From: Gnetum montanum
Lineage: Eukaryota; Streptophyta; Gnetopsida; Gnetales; Gnetaceae
DNA length: 64,000 nt
Direction: 5' to 3'
NCBI GenBank assembly: GCA_015680685.1
Contig: MNCI01014694.1
Span: forward strand, 1,090,112 to 1,154,111
Part shown: positions 1 through 10,580 of the stretch, in pieces
How positions within the stretch are numbered: position 1 is the stretch's first letter
Layout of the letters: each line of letters opens with the position of its first letter
Position numbers and translations under genes: made by a program
Notes under the pieces: generated by a model
What the model saw: only the letters and a program-made list of their open reading frames with translations
Databases searched by the model: none
What the model was told of the DNA's origin: nothing

Positions 1-435
1 GGCTGCTTATCACACGTAGGCTAAATAGGTGCCTCAGTACGACCACTTCGAGCACTTGCATTACGTGTGGCAATCCCAGTAACGAGTAGCGTTTGGTAAG
101 CCACAGTTGCATAGTTCAGGGTGTGTCCGGTAAGTGGGAACGGATGCTGACGCTAGTTAACTTAAACCTAGGACATTAGTTAGAGTTAGCTTAGTTTCTC
201 AACCCTTTCCTCTGATAGCATAGGAGATAAGCCGAAAAGTACCAAAAAAATCACATACCTCAAACTTGCTTAACCATACACCGTGACAAATACAAGCAAG
301 CCTGGGAAGACAACGAACAATTAACCCCAAGTGTTTCTTGTGGCGTTAAGGCATTTAGTCTGCGGAGTTCGACCAGATCGCGCGTGTATGCTCATATTCG
401 TATGGTGGAGTGTAGGGATACCTCGCCACTCATCA
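1..435 (+). repeat. Family I LTR, 3' part (cut by window start)
   Basis: This is the R/U5 end of a family I LTR in plus orientation. It aligns by eye with 24800-25336 and with the complements of 4206-4700 and 10581-11050, sharing the blocks around 'cctcagtacgaccacttcga' and 'gtaagtgggaacggatgct'. It ends with the family terminus ...ctcatca and is followed one base later by a perfect primer-binding site, so it was a 5' LTR. Its U3 lies outside the window. Confidence 0.85.
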
Positions 436-436
436 T

Positions 437-454
437 TGGCGCCGTTGCCGGGGA
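437..454 (+). promoter_or_regulatory. Primer-binding site, tRNA-Asp type, perfect copy
   Basis: TGGCGCCGTTGCCGGGGA is complementary to the 3' end of plant tRNA-Asp (CCA included). This is the primer known for Athila/Calypso-type Ty3/gypsy elements. It is the best preserved of the PBSs in this window; the other copies carry 1 to 8 changes. It lies one base after the LTR terminus. Confidence 0.85.
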
Positions 455-505
455 CGCGATATCGCATACGCGATATCGCAGCCTAGTGCAAGTCGCGTCT
501 CATCA
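455..505 (-). repeat. Inverted U3 tip of a family I LTR
   Basis: Read on the minus strand, this segment starts TGATGAGACGCGA and continues through two GCGATATCGC half-sites. It matches the LTR start at 24237-24290 in the opposite direction. It abuts the plus-strand PBS directly, with no intervening internal sequence. The rest of the inverted LTR is absent. Confidence 0.75.
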
Positions 506-683
506 TCCCATTTTGTAAAAACTATAATTTTTTACACTTGGGCACTTAGAGTCTGTCTATTTCATCTAAGTCAATTTATAATGTCAGTCAATAATCCCAT
601 ACCTACCCAATATTTTATGTTGTAAAGAACTTGTTCCTCCTCTTCTTCACTCGAGAACAAGTTTTCATTTAGTCATGGGGGTA
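506..683 (+). other. 3' internal end of a family II element, with polypurine tract
   Basis: Non-coding. The stretch from about 560 to 683 resembles the complement of 5161-5250 (shared 'ccatacctac', 'gaacaagttttcatt') and also 13090-13152. It ends in agtcatgggggta (671-683), the polypurine tract that immediately precedes an LTR starting TGATGA. It therefore marks the next LTR as the 3' LTR of an older copy as well as the 5' LTR of what follows. Confidence 0.65.
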
Positions 684-1524
684 TGATGAATCACTATTTG
701 ATGTTGGTTGTGACGTTGCATACACAACATCGAGGCCTAGATCCAATGTCAAAGGTCTGACGTTAAGGTGTATACCCCAAGGCTATAAATACCATGCCTA
801 GGCTTTTGTTTTGGGTTAGTTTTCAAGTTAGTTTTTAGTTTCTTTTCTTTAAAGTTTCTTATTTCCAGTGCATGCCTGCAATGTGATGTTTGTAATCATA
901 TGGCACCTTTGTTCAAGTGTGATGTACTTGGATACATTACATGACTAGCAATAAAGATTGAGATTACTCTCATCATTGCAGCATCCACTTAGATTATTAT
1001 TTCTTTTAATTGTTAATTATTTATTTCTTTTTTTAGTTAAATGTTTTCTTTTATTACTATTTACTATTCTTGTTATTAAGTGAAATGCATACGTCTTTAT
1101 TACAAGTGTTTAAGTGTAGATAGTTGGTAATCCAGAAGTGTATTGTTTGTCACAACTAGTGATGTACACTTGGTAGTTCCAGAAGTAGTCTCACGAAGTC
1201 CAAGACATGTACGGGCGATTAAGTGCATATACTCATCACCATAGGCTAGTTTAAATCTTGTTTTCCATTATTCATTAGTTTAATTAATTTATCTCTTTTT
1301 CATCATTAGGAGTAGCATAGAAATTAGATAACATCATACGCCTCACTTTGGACTAAACCATATGTGACAAAGCTACTATTAGTCCAAGTGGGAAGATAGC
1401 AAACTACGATCAAAGCATAATGATCTAGATGTCACAACTAGTCCCATCCACAAAATTCGACTGAATCATGCATGAACACTTGTGATTCGTATGATTGAGC
1501 ATAGGGGTACCTCATCGTTCATTA
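684..1524 (+). repeat. Family II LTR (5' LTR of II-A)
   Basis: Starts TGATGAATC directly after the polypurine tract and ends near ...cgttcatta, a mutated form of cactcatca. It has a TATA box (tataaata, 784-791), a polyadenylation-type signal aataaag at 950-956, and the shared block 'gagtgtaggggtacctcgcc' in mutated form near 1495-1515. U3 GATATC motifs are mostly degraded. It resembles 52666-53559 and 58866-59666. No PBS follows. Confidence 0.75.
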
Positions 1525-2250
1525 GCAACTAATGATATTTCTTGTAGTTGTGATACTATTATGGTTGTTAGTTTTGGACTAATACAATGTAGTGTCACTA
1601 GTAAGTGGTATGATCTTGGTTTGGATCTTGGAAAAATGGGCTAATGATTATTTTAACTATGCATTACACATAGAATTCATTATGCTTATGGTAAGATATC
1701 TCACATCTCATTTATTACAATCTTTGCTACTACCATTTCACCTCACTATTATAAACTATTATAATTTAATGGTTTTGTATGACATGGCGTTCTTTTCTTA
1801 TTGGGGTAATACTAACATGTATATTTTGGAAGACAAGTATGATTTACATTCAACTCCTTAAGTGCCAACAGACACTTGTAGGCATGGTTATACAAGGGCA
1901 TTAAGGGTAGAAGCCTTGTTTGAAAAGGACCTACTTATATAACTCTTGTGTTTTATACTTAATGACCAATTCCACATCATCTTGTACCTCCTAGGTATTT
2001 TAGTAAACATTGTTATTTCCCTACATGTTCATACTTACTCATAAATTTAGCAACTTTGATCAAATCATCTCCTCAACCTTCACATACCTTACCCAAACTC
2101 CTTCTCTAATTTATTTTTGACATTAAATTCTCACATTCTAAGCATAATCTATGATCAAGAATCCTTTGAATCATCTATATACCTTTCAAACTACCCATTC
2201 CATCAATTTTTTCCCATTAAGTTTCATAAAAATATTGAAAAATTCAAAGA
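1525..2250 (+). other. Family II post-gag non-coding spacer
   Basis: Homologous to 56475-56830 and 62480-62840, for example the tract 'aagtgccaacagacacttgtaggcatggttatacaagggcat' in mutated form near 1860-1900. An open stretch at 1592-1861 is not conserved as protein among the three copies, so I do not treat it as a gene. Confidence 0.6.
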
Positions 2251-2262
2251 TAATATCATAAA

Positions 2263-2330
2263 TATGATATATGAGGGCCTATGATATTGCATCAACTATG
2301 TCACATCTACGATATCACTCTTATAAAAAT
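2263..2330 (+). promoter_or_regulatory. Internal promoter-like module ahead of ORF2 (II-A)
   Basis: GATAT motifs (2265-2315, including a GATATC and degenerate partners) sit just upstream of tataaaaa (2322-2329). The arrangement matches 57136-57197 and 63152-63208, and the U3 core of the family's own LTRs. It is about 560 bases upstream of the position where ORF2 begins in the related copies. Promoter activity is inferred. Confidence 0.5.
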
Positions 2331-2892
2331 CTATATATACATGTAGACCATTAGGAAATTTTTCATTTCCATCATTTCATGCAAAGGGAGTTCATATTTT
2401 TTTCTATCTGAGAACCTTTAGAGCTCTATATCTTCTTCACCATACATCTAATTTGAGTCATTCTTGATTTCTTTAGCTCATGGAGTGATCATCTTAGTTG
2501 TGGGGACAACATTATGCATAAATTTTGGTGAATTGTACAAAATTTTTCTAACACATAGAAGATAGATTAAGGATAAGTATCTTAAAAGATAATAAAATTT
2601 TGATCTAACCTAAGCTAATAAACTTAATATTCTTTTCTAATTCACCATTCGAATACATTTTAAGCAATAAATTAAAAATACTGACAGATCATTAAATCAA
2701 AATTGTTTTCAATTGATTGATTAATTATCTAATTATTTAATTAAGTATTTTTTTGAATCTAAACTCTACAATTAAAATTAAAAATAAAATTGATTGTACC
2801 TAATACTTTTGATGGAAATTCAAAAACCAATGAAGGGTCAGGAATAGTTAGGAATTTTTCTAGAATTTTTGGGTAATCTTAAACTTTCTTAT

Positions 2893-4205
2893 GATTGCAA
2901 ATTCTACCAAAAAAAATACCTAAAGCTAAGGGACCATCACAACCATAGGAAAAGAGGCCCAAAGGAAGAGGAAGAGGATGAGATGTAAATCAAACTTCTC
3001 CTAAGGATCAAGAAGCATAGTTATATTTCATCCATTAACCTACACTTGCAATAGGATAATTTGTGTAGGTAGAAGTTGGTGCACTATCAACCCTAGAACA
3101 AGGATAATGCCTCATACTCTTTGATGAATGTTTATAGGTTATCCAAGAAAATTCTATCATGTCCACTGTAATCATGGAGGTTAGCTTTAGACCATTCATT
3201 AAGTTTGTGCTTGTAGAGGTTCATGAACAACTTAAAGCCTTACCACTCTAGTCAACCATCTCAAGTAATGATGAATGGTATTTGGGGGAAGTTCATCAAT
3301 TTTGGCAAAAAAAACAAGATGATGTTACAATAAAAAGTGAGGCAGTGACAATGCCATATTTAGTTGAAGTAATCACAGGAATACTAAACATACCAAATGT
3401 TGGAGCTAACATTACTCAGATCTCCACAAGGTCTAATACATACAAAAAAAATTTATGGTTGCAAAGGGTATATGGAACTATAAAGAAAGTGTATAGCAGA
3501 TTATCTACTATGGATAAAATCTACTTAAAAATTGGGATATACCATATCTTTCCAACCAAAAGACTTAATAGAATTTTCACATATGCTACCAAAGGAAGTG
3601 CTATATTGATGGGGAAATTCTAAGATAACATAGCCCATCTATTGTTTTTAGAAATATAGAGAAGATTCAAAGAGAAGAAAACCCACTCTTCCATTCCCTT
3701 ATCTTATCAAAAAGTTATGCAAACAAGCTAGAATTTTGGGCTATACTAATGATGTTCTCTAAAAAGCTCAAAATGCTTTATATGTAGAAATCTCCAAGCT
3801 AGTGCCACCCAAGAAAGACCTAGAGAAACTAGTAGGCATTAAGGCTATAGTTAGATCAAAAATAGCAACAAAAATTCCAACTATGGGCACAGAACAGGCA
3901 GGACCCAGTGGATCAAGTTTAGCTATAGAACAAGTAGGACAGAGTGCTCCACCAACATAACTAAACTACGGATCTTACATGAGCCACTTGAAATATATAG
4001 TAGAAATAATCAATTAAGGTGATAGAAAATTTTCAAGTATATATAGAGTGAGGGATAATCTAAGTAAACCTATGATATCCATAGGATCCACTAGTGGTCA
4101 ATTATCTTTATAAGCAAGAGAAGATGATGATTAGGCATAACAAATTTTAGGGAATGCTGCATCATTCCAAGTGATGTTAAAAACTAAAGAAGAAGGCACA
4201 GTAGT
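2893..4205 (+). pseudogene. Family II ORF2, N-terminal part (II-A), interrupted by insertion
   Basis: Homologous to ORF2 of F (57715-58371) and the start of G (63684 onward). The best open stretch is 3282-3623, with conserved pieces such as 'GILNIPNVGANITQISTRS' against the F residues 'GVLNLPNTRPKIAHLSTHS', and the shared 'YHIFPTK'. The pattern resembles the plant-transposon ORF family found in the 3' part of Athila-like elements. That assignment is from memory and unverified. The start codon region is mutated and several stops precede 3282. Element I-minus interrupts it at 4206, and it resumes at 11468. Confidence 0.55.
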
Positions 4206-5160
4206 TGATGAGTGGTGAGGTACCCCTACACTCAACCATACGAAATGACCGTAGCATGCACGATTTGGTCGAACTCCATAGACTAAATGCCTAAATGCCC
4301 CATGGAACACTTGGGGTTAGTCATTCGTTATCTTCCCAGACTTACTTGTTGTTGTCACGGTGTATGGTTAAGTAAGTCCGAGGTATATGATATTTTTGGT
4401 CTTTTTTGGTTTTTCTCCTATGCTATGAGGTGAAGAGTTAAGAAAGCTAACTAACTCTAACTAATGTCCTAAGTCTAAGTTAACTAGCATCAGCATCCAT
4501 TCCCACTTACCGTACACACCCTAAACTATGCAACTGTGGCTACCAAACGCTAATCATTATTGGGATCACCACACGTAACACACGTGCTCGAAGTGGTTGT
4601 ACTGAGGCATCTAACTAGCCTAAGTGTGACGAGTAGCCAATTCCTTGACTAGCCGTACACATCCGTAGATGCTTGTAATCAAGTCGTACGCGTCCCACAT
4701 TCTAGGAGATAAGGGGGAGAGAATCTAATAGCGATGAGTAGCCGATTCCTTGGTTAGCCGTACACATTCGTTAATTCTCGTAACTAGGTCGTACTCATGC
4801 CACGCTAACAACATGTAAGAAATAACATGTAATAAAACCTATCCATGTACTGCAAGGTTTATCCACAAAGCTCGTCTTTATTGTCGTACACAACTTGCGT
4901 TCAAGTACAAAATTGCTCGAATAAAGAACCGTTCACTTGGGGGACTCCTACTGCGAGCACATGGAAAATATTCTATCTCTGGGGTGATCAATCCACCAGA
5001 GCTTCACTAATTCTAGCCTAGGATGGGAAATGAGGGAAGTGCCACCTCTTATTTATAGATTTGGTGGCGGACCGCGATATCACGTATGCGATATCGCATG
5101 GGATGACGCAATATTGCAACAGCCGCAATATCATGGCCCATGCGATATCGCATCTCATCA
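4206..5160 (-). repeat. 3' LTR of I-minus (955 bp)
   Basis: On the minus strand it starts TGATGAGATGCGATATCGC at 5160 and ends at 4206. It has a TATA box (complement of 5050-5057) and a U3 with several GATATC/GCGATATCGC dyads at 5068-5155. Two direct copies of a block built around 'gtacgactt...gagcat' and 'gtgtacgg..agtcaaggaat' lie at about 4626-4695 and 4735-4798. Confidence 0.9.
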
Positions 5161-5173
5161 TACCCCCATGACT
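5161..5173 (-). promoter_or_regulatory. Polypurine tract of I-minus
   Basis: On the minus strand it reads agtcatgggggta and directly abuts the LTR start TGATGAG. The same tract precedes the LTR at 684. This is the plus-strand priming site. Confidence 0.75.
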
Positions 5174-7090
5174 GAATGAAAACTCGTCCTCAAGTTCCTT
5201 ACAATAATATTATGTAGGTATGGAATTATTGAGGGAGATGGAACTAATGGGATGACATGTGAACAGATCATTATTACAAGACTTGACAAAACTGGTATTC
5301 ATGACAACAAGGGTGAACACCTTATTACAATGACATCAGGCTTTTGTTGGCAATTGAGAGAAAGAGAGAGATAGAAAGAAGTGTTGCTGCTGTCAATGCC
5401 AAGATTGCACCTTCGTTGTCCATCTGTAAGCGCAACATCGATCTTGCTCCTTGCAGCGCTGCTTCTAGCACGGCTCCACTCCAAGTGTTTGTTCCAGATC
5501 CAATCCATTATTTGTATATCTTCCATCTGCACACACAACACAATCTTATATTAGCAAGGGTAATTGAATCATCATGTAATTGATACCTTGCTTTGGTGTA
5601 AACTCATTGGCTAGGTTGTGGTATGGCTGATATGGATTTGGGAATATGTGACTGATGACTACCGAAGGTGTAGGGGTAAGGAAGAAAATCAAAAAATTTC
5701 GGGGTAAGGAGAAAATCGAAAAAATCAAGCCCCGTACCCCCATGACTAATCGCAAACCTCCAGTAGCGTTAGAATGGAGAAAGAAAAGGAGTAAGAAAGA
5801 TAGATAAAAAGGGACAACTATGGCATCGATGAAATGGATGTCAAGATGGTAATGAACAAAATAAAAATTAATTGCAAAATGTTAAGGAAAAGAATTTATC
5901 TAAGGCTCTAAATAGGAATGTCAGTGGGTCCTCCCCAAAGTAGGCTCATGCCCTGAATGCCCTGACAAACCCACATTCAAAGAGTCTGTAGGCCCTGGGA
6001 ATGTCATTTGGAACAAGAGTTAAAGTCTTAACTGCAAGAATTTACCAAAAAGAAAATGATGCATCAACCAAAGTATATACACTAATGATACAACTGGCAA
6101 TGAGGTGAGTAATGGAGAGAAGGATGGAGAGAAGAGAAATGGAATGGAATCCCAAGAACAAGGTGGTGTACAGCCCCTTGTGTGTTGGATGATTAATGTG
6201 ACTTGGTAAATCTCATTCCAACTCCAGCCTCAAACCAACCACTTCCAGTGACTTCGCATCAATGCATTTGGTTAAACCATCCACTTGGGCAACAAGAATG
6301 CATGCTCCAAGAGCCACCACCAGTCTAACGAAATAAAGGAGAGAATGGGAAGCAAGAAGGGCCTTAGTTAGAGGGAACACTTTTGGTTCCATAACTAATG
6401 CTTGTAGCCCACGTTTATTCGTCTAAGGGGTGTGCTTTGAATTCTCACTTGTTTTTTTTTTGTGTTTTGTGTTTTTATGCATGAGAACCACACCATGTAA
6501 AGACTTCTTATTTTTATTGTCTCAGCTTCCGATAATTGGGTAACATCAGAATGGCAAGAAAACTCAAGAAGAAACATTCAAGCCCCCAAGAGAATGACCA
6601 ACACAAAAGCATCAAGTTCCTTTGAAGTCACACCCTTTTCAATCCATGAGTCCTTCCTTAGTTTGAGAAATCCCCAGGCACCGATTCGTTAAAGTTCTTA
6701 TTATAAAGGGACTGTACATTTCCAAGCCGAGAGAAACCATAGAAATTGGTGGATGGATGTATGAAGTGGGCTCATTGCCTACCATATCAGAAGAAACATA
6801 CCTTAGTATCAACATTATGACTTAAAGGTAAAAACTAAACATTAGCAATCAATATGAAAATAGTTCATACCATCATGAAGAACGCTTATTATGGGACAAA
6901 CTTACAAGATGGATCACACACACACACACACACACAAATTGAAAAAGTATAACGATGATGTAAAATACAAATGAGAAAAGCTAAAGACATTTGTAAAACA
7001 AAAAGTAGAAAAGTTAAAGAAATTTGCAAAACAAAAATATGTAAAACAAAAACATTGTAAAACTAAAACATGTAAAACAAAAACTTAAAA
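5174..7090 (-). other. 3' non-coding region of I-minus
   Basis: About 1.9 kb between the pol remnant and the polypurine tract. Its pol-proximal part aligns with B 23700-24236, for example the complement of 6600-6660 against 24155-24236. It holds a (CA)11 microsatellite at 6915-6936 and one odd open stretch at 5344-5583, listed separately. No family II ORF2 is seen here. Confidence 0.6.
5344..5583 (+). other. Unexplained open reading frame inside I-minus 3' region, possible captured sequence
   Basis: A 79-codon open stretch, antisense to the element, whose composition is unlike the surrounding AT-rich non-coding DNA. The peptide starts with a basic/acidic stretch (IERKREIERS), then an Ala/Ser-rich part containing 'APSLSICKRNIDLAPCS' and 'LQVFVPDPIHYL'. 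No counterpart is visible in B or C. It looks more like host protein sequence than retroelement, but I cannot name it. The opposite strand is also open (5299-5541), which lowers confidence. Confidence 0.25.
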
Positions 7091-7260
7091 GAACTGAGAG
7101 CCCCATATGATTAGCATAGGTGGCCATCTCCCCCATGACTGAGTTGTAAGGGAGAGATCCGAAATAATGAGCATTTGTTTGAATTTCGTAGAAGTGCCCA
7201 ACCTCTCCCAACTGATGTTCTTAGATTAATGGGTGGAATTTGGCAACGCTCATATTTCAA
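7091..7260 (-). pseudogene. Deletion junction and extreme 3' end of pol (I-minus)
   Basis: The minus-strand residues 'HYFGSLPYNSVMGEMAT' match the B residues 'HYFGSPPSHLVMGEMAT' just after the integrase C-terminus (23700-23760). Upstream, sequence matches B near 20700-20760 (the residues around 'CMEPTE...IDTLE'). About 3 kb encoding RT, RNase H and integrase has therefore been removed between these points. Confidence 0.65.
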
Positions 7261-7920
7261 TGTGTCTATGCCTTTGTTATGAGCATGGGTTTCCTCAGTT
7301 CGTTCCATGCACATTTTTCTGCTTTTTCTAGCTGTCAACCACGGGGGTGTCTACTACTTCTTGTGTGGTTGCTACATATAGGCATCTTTGGTTCAGTGTT
7401 TCATGGGCACACCTATTACATGGAGACGTTTCCTCCATGTCATCACCCGATGAATCACTTTATGTGATGCATGGAACTTTCCTCTTCTCGATCTTTCCAC
7501 ATATGTTGATCTTGGAAATTTCCAAGGAAAGATCGCAGATCCTAAGGCATGCATCTACTGTACTAAGCCATGCCCTTCCCATTATGATTGGGAAGTCCCC
7601 TACATTGTTGTTAACTTCGATCACTAGAAAATTAGCTGGGTAGGACCAACCACACATAGTGGTAATGATGTCCTCCACCAATCCCAAGGGAATGGTGATG
7701 GACTGGTTCGCTAGCTCTAGTAGAATGTTGCTCTTCTTGAGTTGGGGCAAGTTCCAGGCATGATACATCTCTTGTGAAATTAAGTTGACTCCAGAACCTG
7801 AGTCAAGAAGAGCCTATGTGGTTTATTTCTAGCGATCTCCCAATAGATTAAGGGGCTCCCAGGGTCAGCTAGTTTCCTGGGAAGGTGGCCTACCTTGATC
7901 CGATCGGTTACATTATGCGT
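7261..7920 (-). pseudogene. Retropepsin domain (I-minus)
   Basis: Aspartic protease of a Ty3/gypsy polyprotein. The minus strand encodes LLDSGSGVNLIS with the catalytic D-S-G intact near 7790-7830, then the open stretch 7460-7768 with the flap and C-terminal parts (SITIPLGLVEDI, DFPIIMGRAWLS). A frameshift or stop separates the active-site segment from the rest. Homologous to 28849-29505 (C), 20040-20560 (B) and 42434-42975 (E). Confidence 0.7.
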
Positions 7921-8499
7921 TAACATAACCGTATGAGTTATGCTCTATTTTTGAACTGAAGGGTGCTCCAAAGTGTTAGATGGTGGAGGAGTGTACATGG
8001 CCTCAACCGCTTGTTGTTGCGAGAGTTTGTTTGGGCTTTTGGTTTTGAAGTAAGGTCTTCTCTTTTTACAGTTGTCAGAACCAGCAGCAGGTTGGATATT
8101 TATAGCTTGACGTTGCTACAGTTGAGGATGAAGTTCCCCTTGCATTGTTGGAGCAGGAAGTGTTATGGGAACTACTTATGGTGGAAGAGGTGTGGATGGA
8201 TTAGGATGATGGGACGAGTGTGAGATGTCTCTCGGAGGAGAAGGAGTCCTTCGGAAGTACTCCCAAACTTGGTAGTGACGGTTGGGGGTTGCATGACCCA
8301 TAGAGTCACTTGGAGAAATTGGCTGCTGCACATAATAACCATAAGGATCGGGCTACCGGTAAGGGTACTGTTGTGTTGGCGGTGGCATCCCCCATGACTG
8401 TGGGTATTACCACTGCTGATGCTCTCCAATGGGCTGTGGTGGAGTTCCACTTGGATAATACGTTAAGGGTTGGTGGAACTACCTTGGATTACCTTGTGG

Positions 8500-10434
8500 A
8501 TAAGGTAACCTCTAGGGTGTTTGCCGTTGATTGAGTCTTGGATTTATCGCATACACCCCAGACTCTTGCAGATGTGAGATAATGGGGCAACATCCCTTAG
8601 GATGTTCATAGTAGCAATCCCCACATCCACTATCATCGTCTGAATTAGAATCCTTAGCCACATCGGAGTTAGTGATTTTTCCTTTACCCTTGTTATGTGC
8701 AGGGCCTAAATCTCTCCACTTTTTCTTACCTTTGTCACTACTTTGTTCTACCTTAAACTCTTCTACAATTTTCAAGACTATTTTAATTCTGGGGTCCAAG
8801 GAATCCCACATTTGGTCTACTTTGGCCGATACCTCAGTTATTAACTTTTGGATCAACAAAGTTTTCTGATTCACCAACTCTTCAATTGGTGACTCATCCT
8901 CTTCATCACAAAATTTCACTCCCTTCTTTCGAAGGGAGGGATCATGGTTATACTCTTCCGCACTTTCCCTTTTTTGTAGTTCACCTTCTTCATTTGCTAC
9001 TTGCTCCAACAAGCTATGTACTTCATGGGCTCTAAGTTGTGAGAGTCTCCCTTGGGCGTAAGTCCCAAGGGTTCTTCTAGTTTCATTCCTTAGCCCATCC
9101 ACGATGTGGTGAAGTTGATCCCGCTGAGCGTACCCATGGCCCAGGCAACGATGTAACAATGTGTAATAGCAGACCATGGCAGCATCCAAGGGTTCGTGTG
9201 TACCTTGCTTCCAACCTTGGATCTGCTTACGCAAATTGGACACTCTGGAGTACGTTTGATACTTCTTGTTGAACAGTTCTAGCATCGTACTCCACCTCCT
9301 GATGGTTTCCAGTTCTAAGGACCAGTACCCGCTCTCTGCTTCTTTAGTGAGTGTCCTTGGGAACAGCTTAAGTTTTTGCCACTCATTTTCTATATTCTGC
9401 AAGGCACAGGCATCATGGAATTCCTGTAAATGATTTTTTGGATCAGCATTGTATCCCCCTTCAAATTGTGGGATATTGTTCATGTCCAATCGTTTGATCT
9501 GACTATCCTTTAAATGCCTTGTGGGAATCCTAACTACCTCCGTGATGTTAAGCATACTTCAGGTTGCGAGTAGGGGCTCGTCATGATCATCTCTTTCATG
9601 ACGCCTGTGATGTCTGCATTATTCCCTACTCTCCCTACATCCTTGCCCTTGTCCTTTCTCTCAACTTTCACATCGAGGCCTTTCATCCTTTTTACTTTTA
9701 TCCTCACCTTTGTGTTCATGGTGGTTGTGCCCAGATGTGGAAGGAGAGGGTGAGTGATGTGAAGAAGGGGAAGAAGAAGGGGAACCATCGCTATGATGAT
9801 GTTTCTTGCCTTCTCTTCGGCTGCTATGGCCCCGAGCGTGGTGATGATCAAAGTGCCCGTCCTTAGCATAAGTGGTTGTTCCCTTTGTGAAAATTTTGTG
9901 TTCACAGGCATTAGAACCAGGGATATGGATCGTTGATCTTAGATTCTGATATCCTTCCTCCTCACCATCATTATGAGGGGGAACATCCTTTGCTAAAGAA
10001 CTCGTGATAAGGGGTTCTTCATCTTCTATTTCGCTAAGGATGTGCAGGGCTTTGCCCTTCAGAAAAGCATGTTGACTCTCCTGCCTCAAGTCCCGAATAC
10101 GTTGGGCATCTGTGGGATGATAATCCCTCATGTCAAAATCTTCTGCAATGTATTCAGCGAAATGCTCTTACATGCCAATCTGTATCAAGGCACGGAAAAG
10201 CATGCGAGAGATTGATCAATCTGGGGGTAACACAATGTTACCTTGCAAATCTCTCCACCGCAGTTGTTCGTCTTGATGGAGAATAAAAGTAAAGTTAGAA
10301 ATATACTCATCGAGATGAGTATATGTCATTTTATATTGTTGAGGCATTGGCTAATTTTGGTTATGTTTTTTATGTTGCCGACTGTCTCATGTATGATCCT
10401 TAGGTGGTGAGTTGCTCTTATGAGAAGAAGGCAT
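8500..10434 (-). pseudogene. gag of I-minus, almost open
   Basis: Starts at the minus ATG at 10434 (MPSSHKS), the same start used in B, C and E. An N-terminal part with stops is followed by a His/Ser/Arg-rich linker (10131-9661). Then comes the gag core, open from 9555 to 8512, with 'FEGGYNADPKNHLQEFHDA', 'WQKLKLFPRTLTKEAES', 'WSTMLELFNKKYQTY' and 'DGLRNETRRTLGTYAQGRL'. Next is an acidic coiled stretch and a zinc knuckle CGDCYYEHPKGCC. The core matches the plant retrotransposon gag domain. At least one frameshift near 9660-9555 breaks the frame. Confidence 0.85.
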
Positions 10435-10561
10435 TTTTAACCGGTGTGCTAATTTTTACCATTAATTAATTTTTTATCTTTTGATTAACCCAAAGGTTTG
10501 TTAAGGCTCACAACGATGTGAGCGATATCCCTTATGTTCAATTCAGCGCAAAAACACTTAG

Positions 10562-10579
10562 TCCCCAGCAATGGTGCCA
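10562..10579 (-). promoter_or_regulatory. Primer-binding site of I-minus
   Basis: On the minus strand it reads TGGCACCATTGCTGGGGA, which differs from the perfect tRNA-Asp complement at three positions, all transitions. It is one base inside the 5' LTR. Confidence 0.8.
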
Positions 10580-10580
10580 A

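Noticed and set aside
1592-1861. An 89-codon frame in the II-A spacer
   Set aside because: The homologous spacers of F and G do not encode a related peptide.
7240-7643. Plus-strand frames over the protease of I-minus
   Set aside because: Antisense to a recognisable retropepsin; similar antisense frames occur opposite the protease in B, C and E.
9564-9911. Open frames on both strands (100 and 125 codons) at the start of the I-minus gag core
   Set aside because: They are off-frame or antisense readings of the His/Ser/Arg-rich gag linker; the same shadows recur in C (26056-26379), which follows from homologous DNA.
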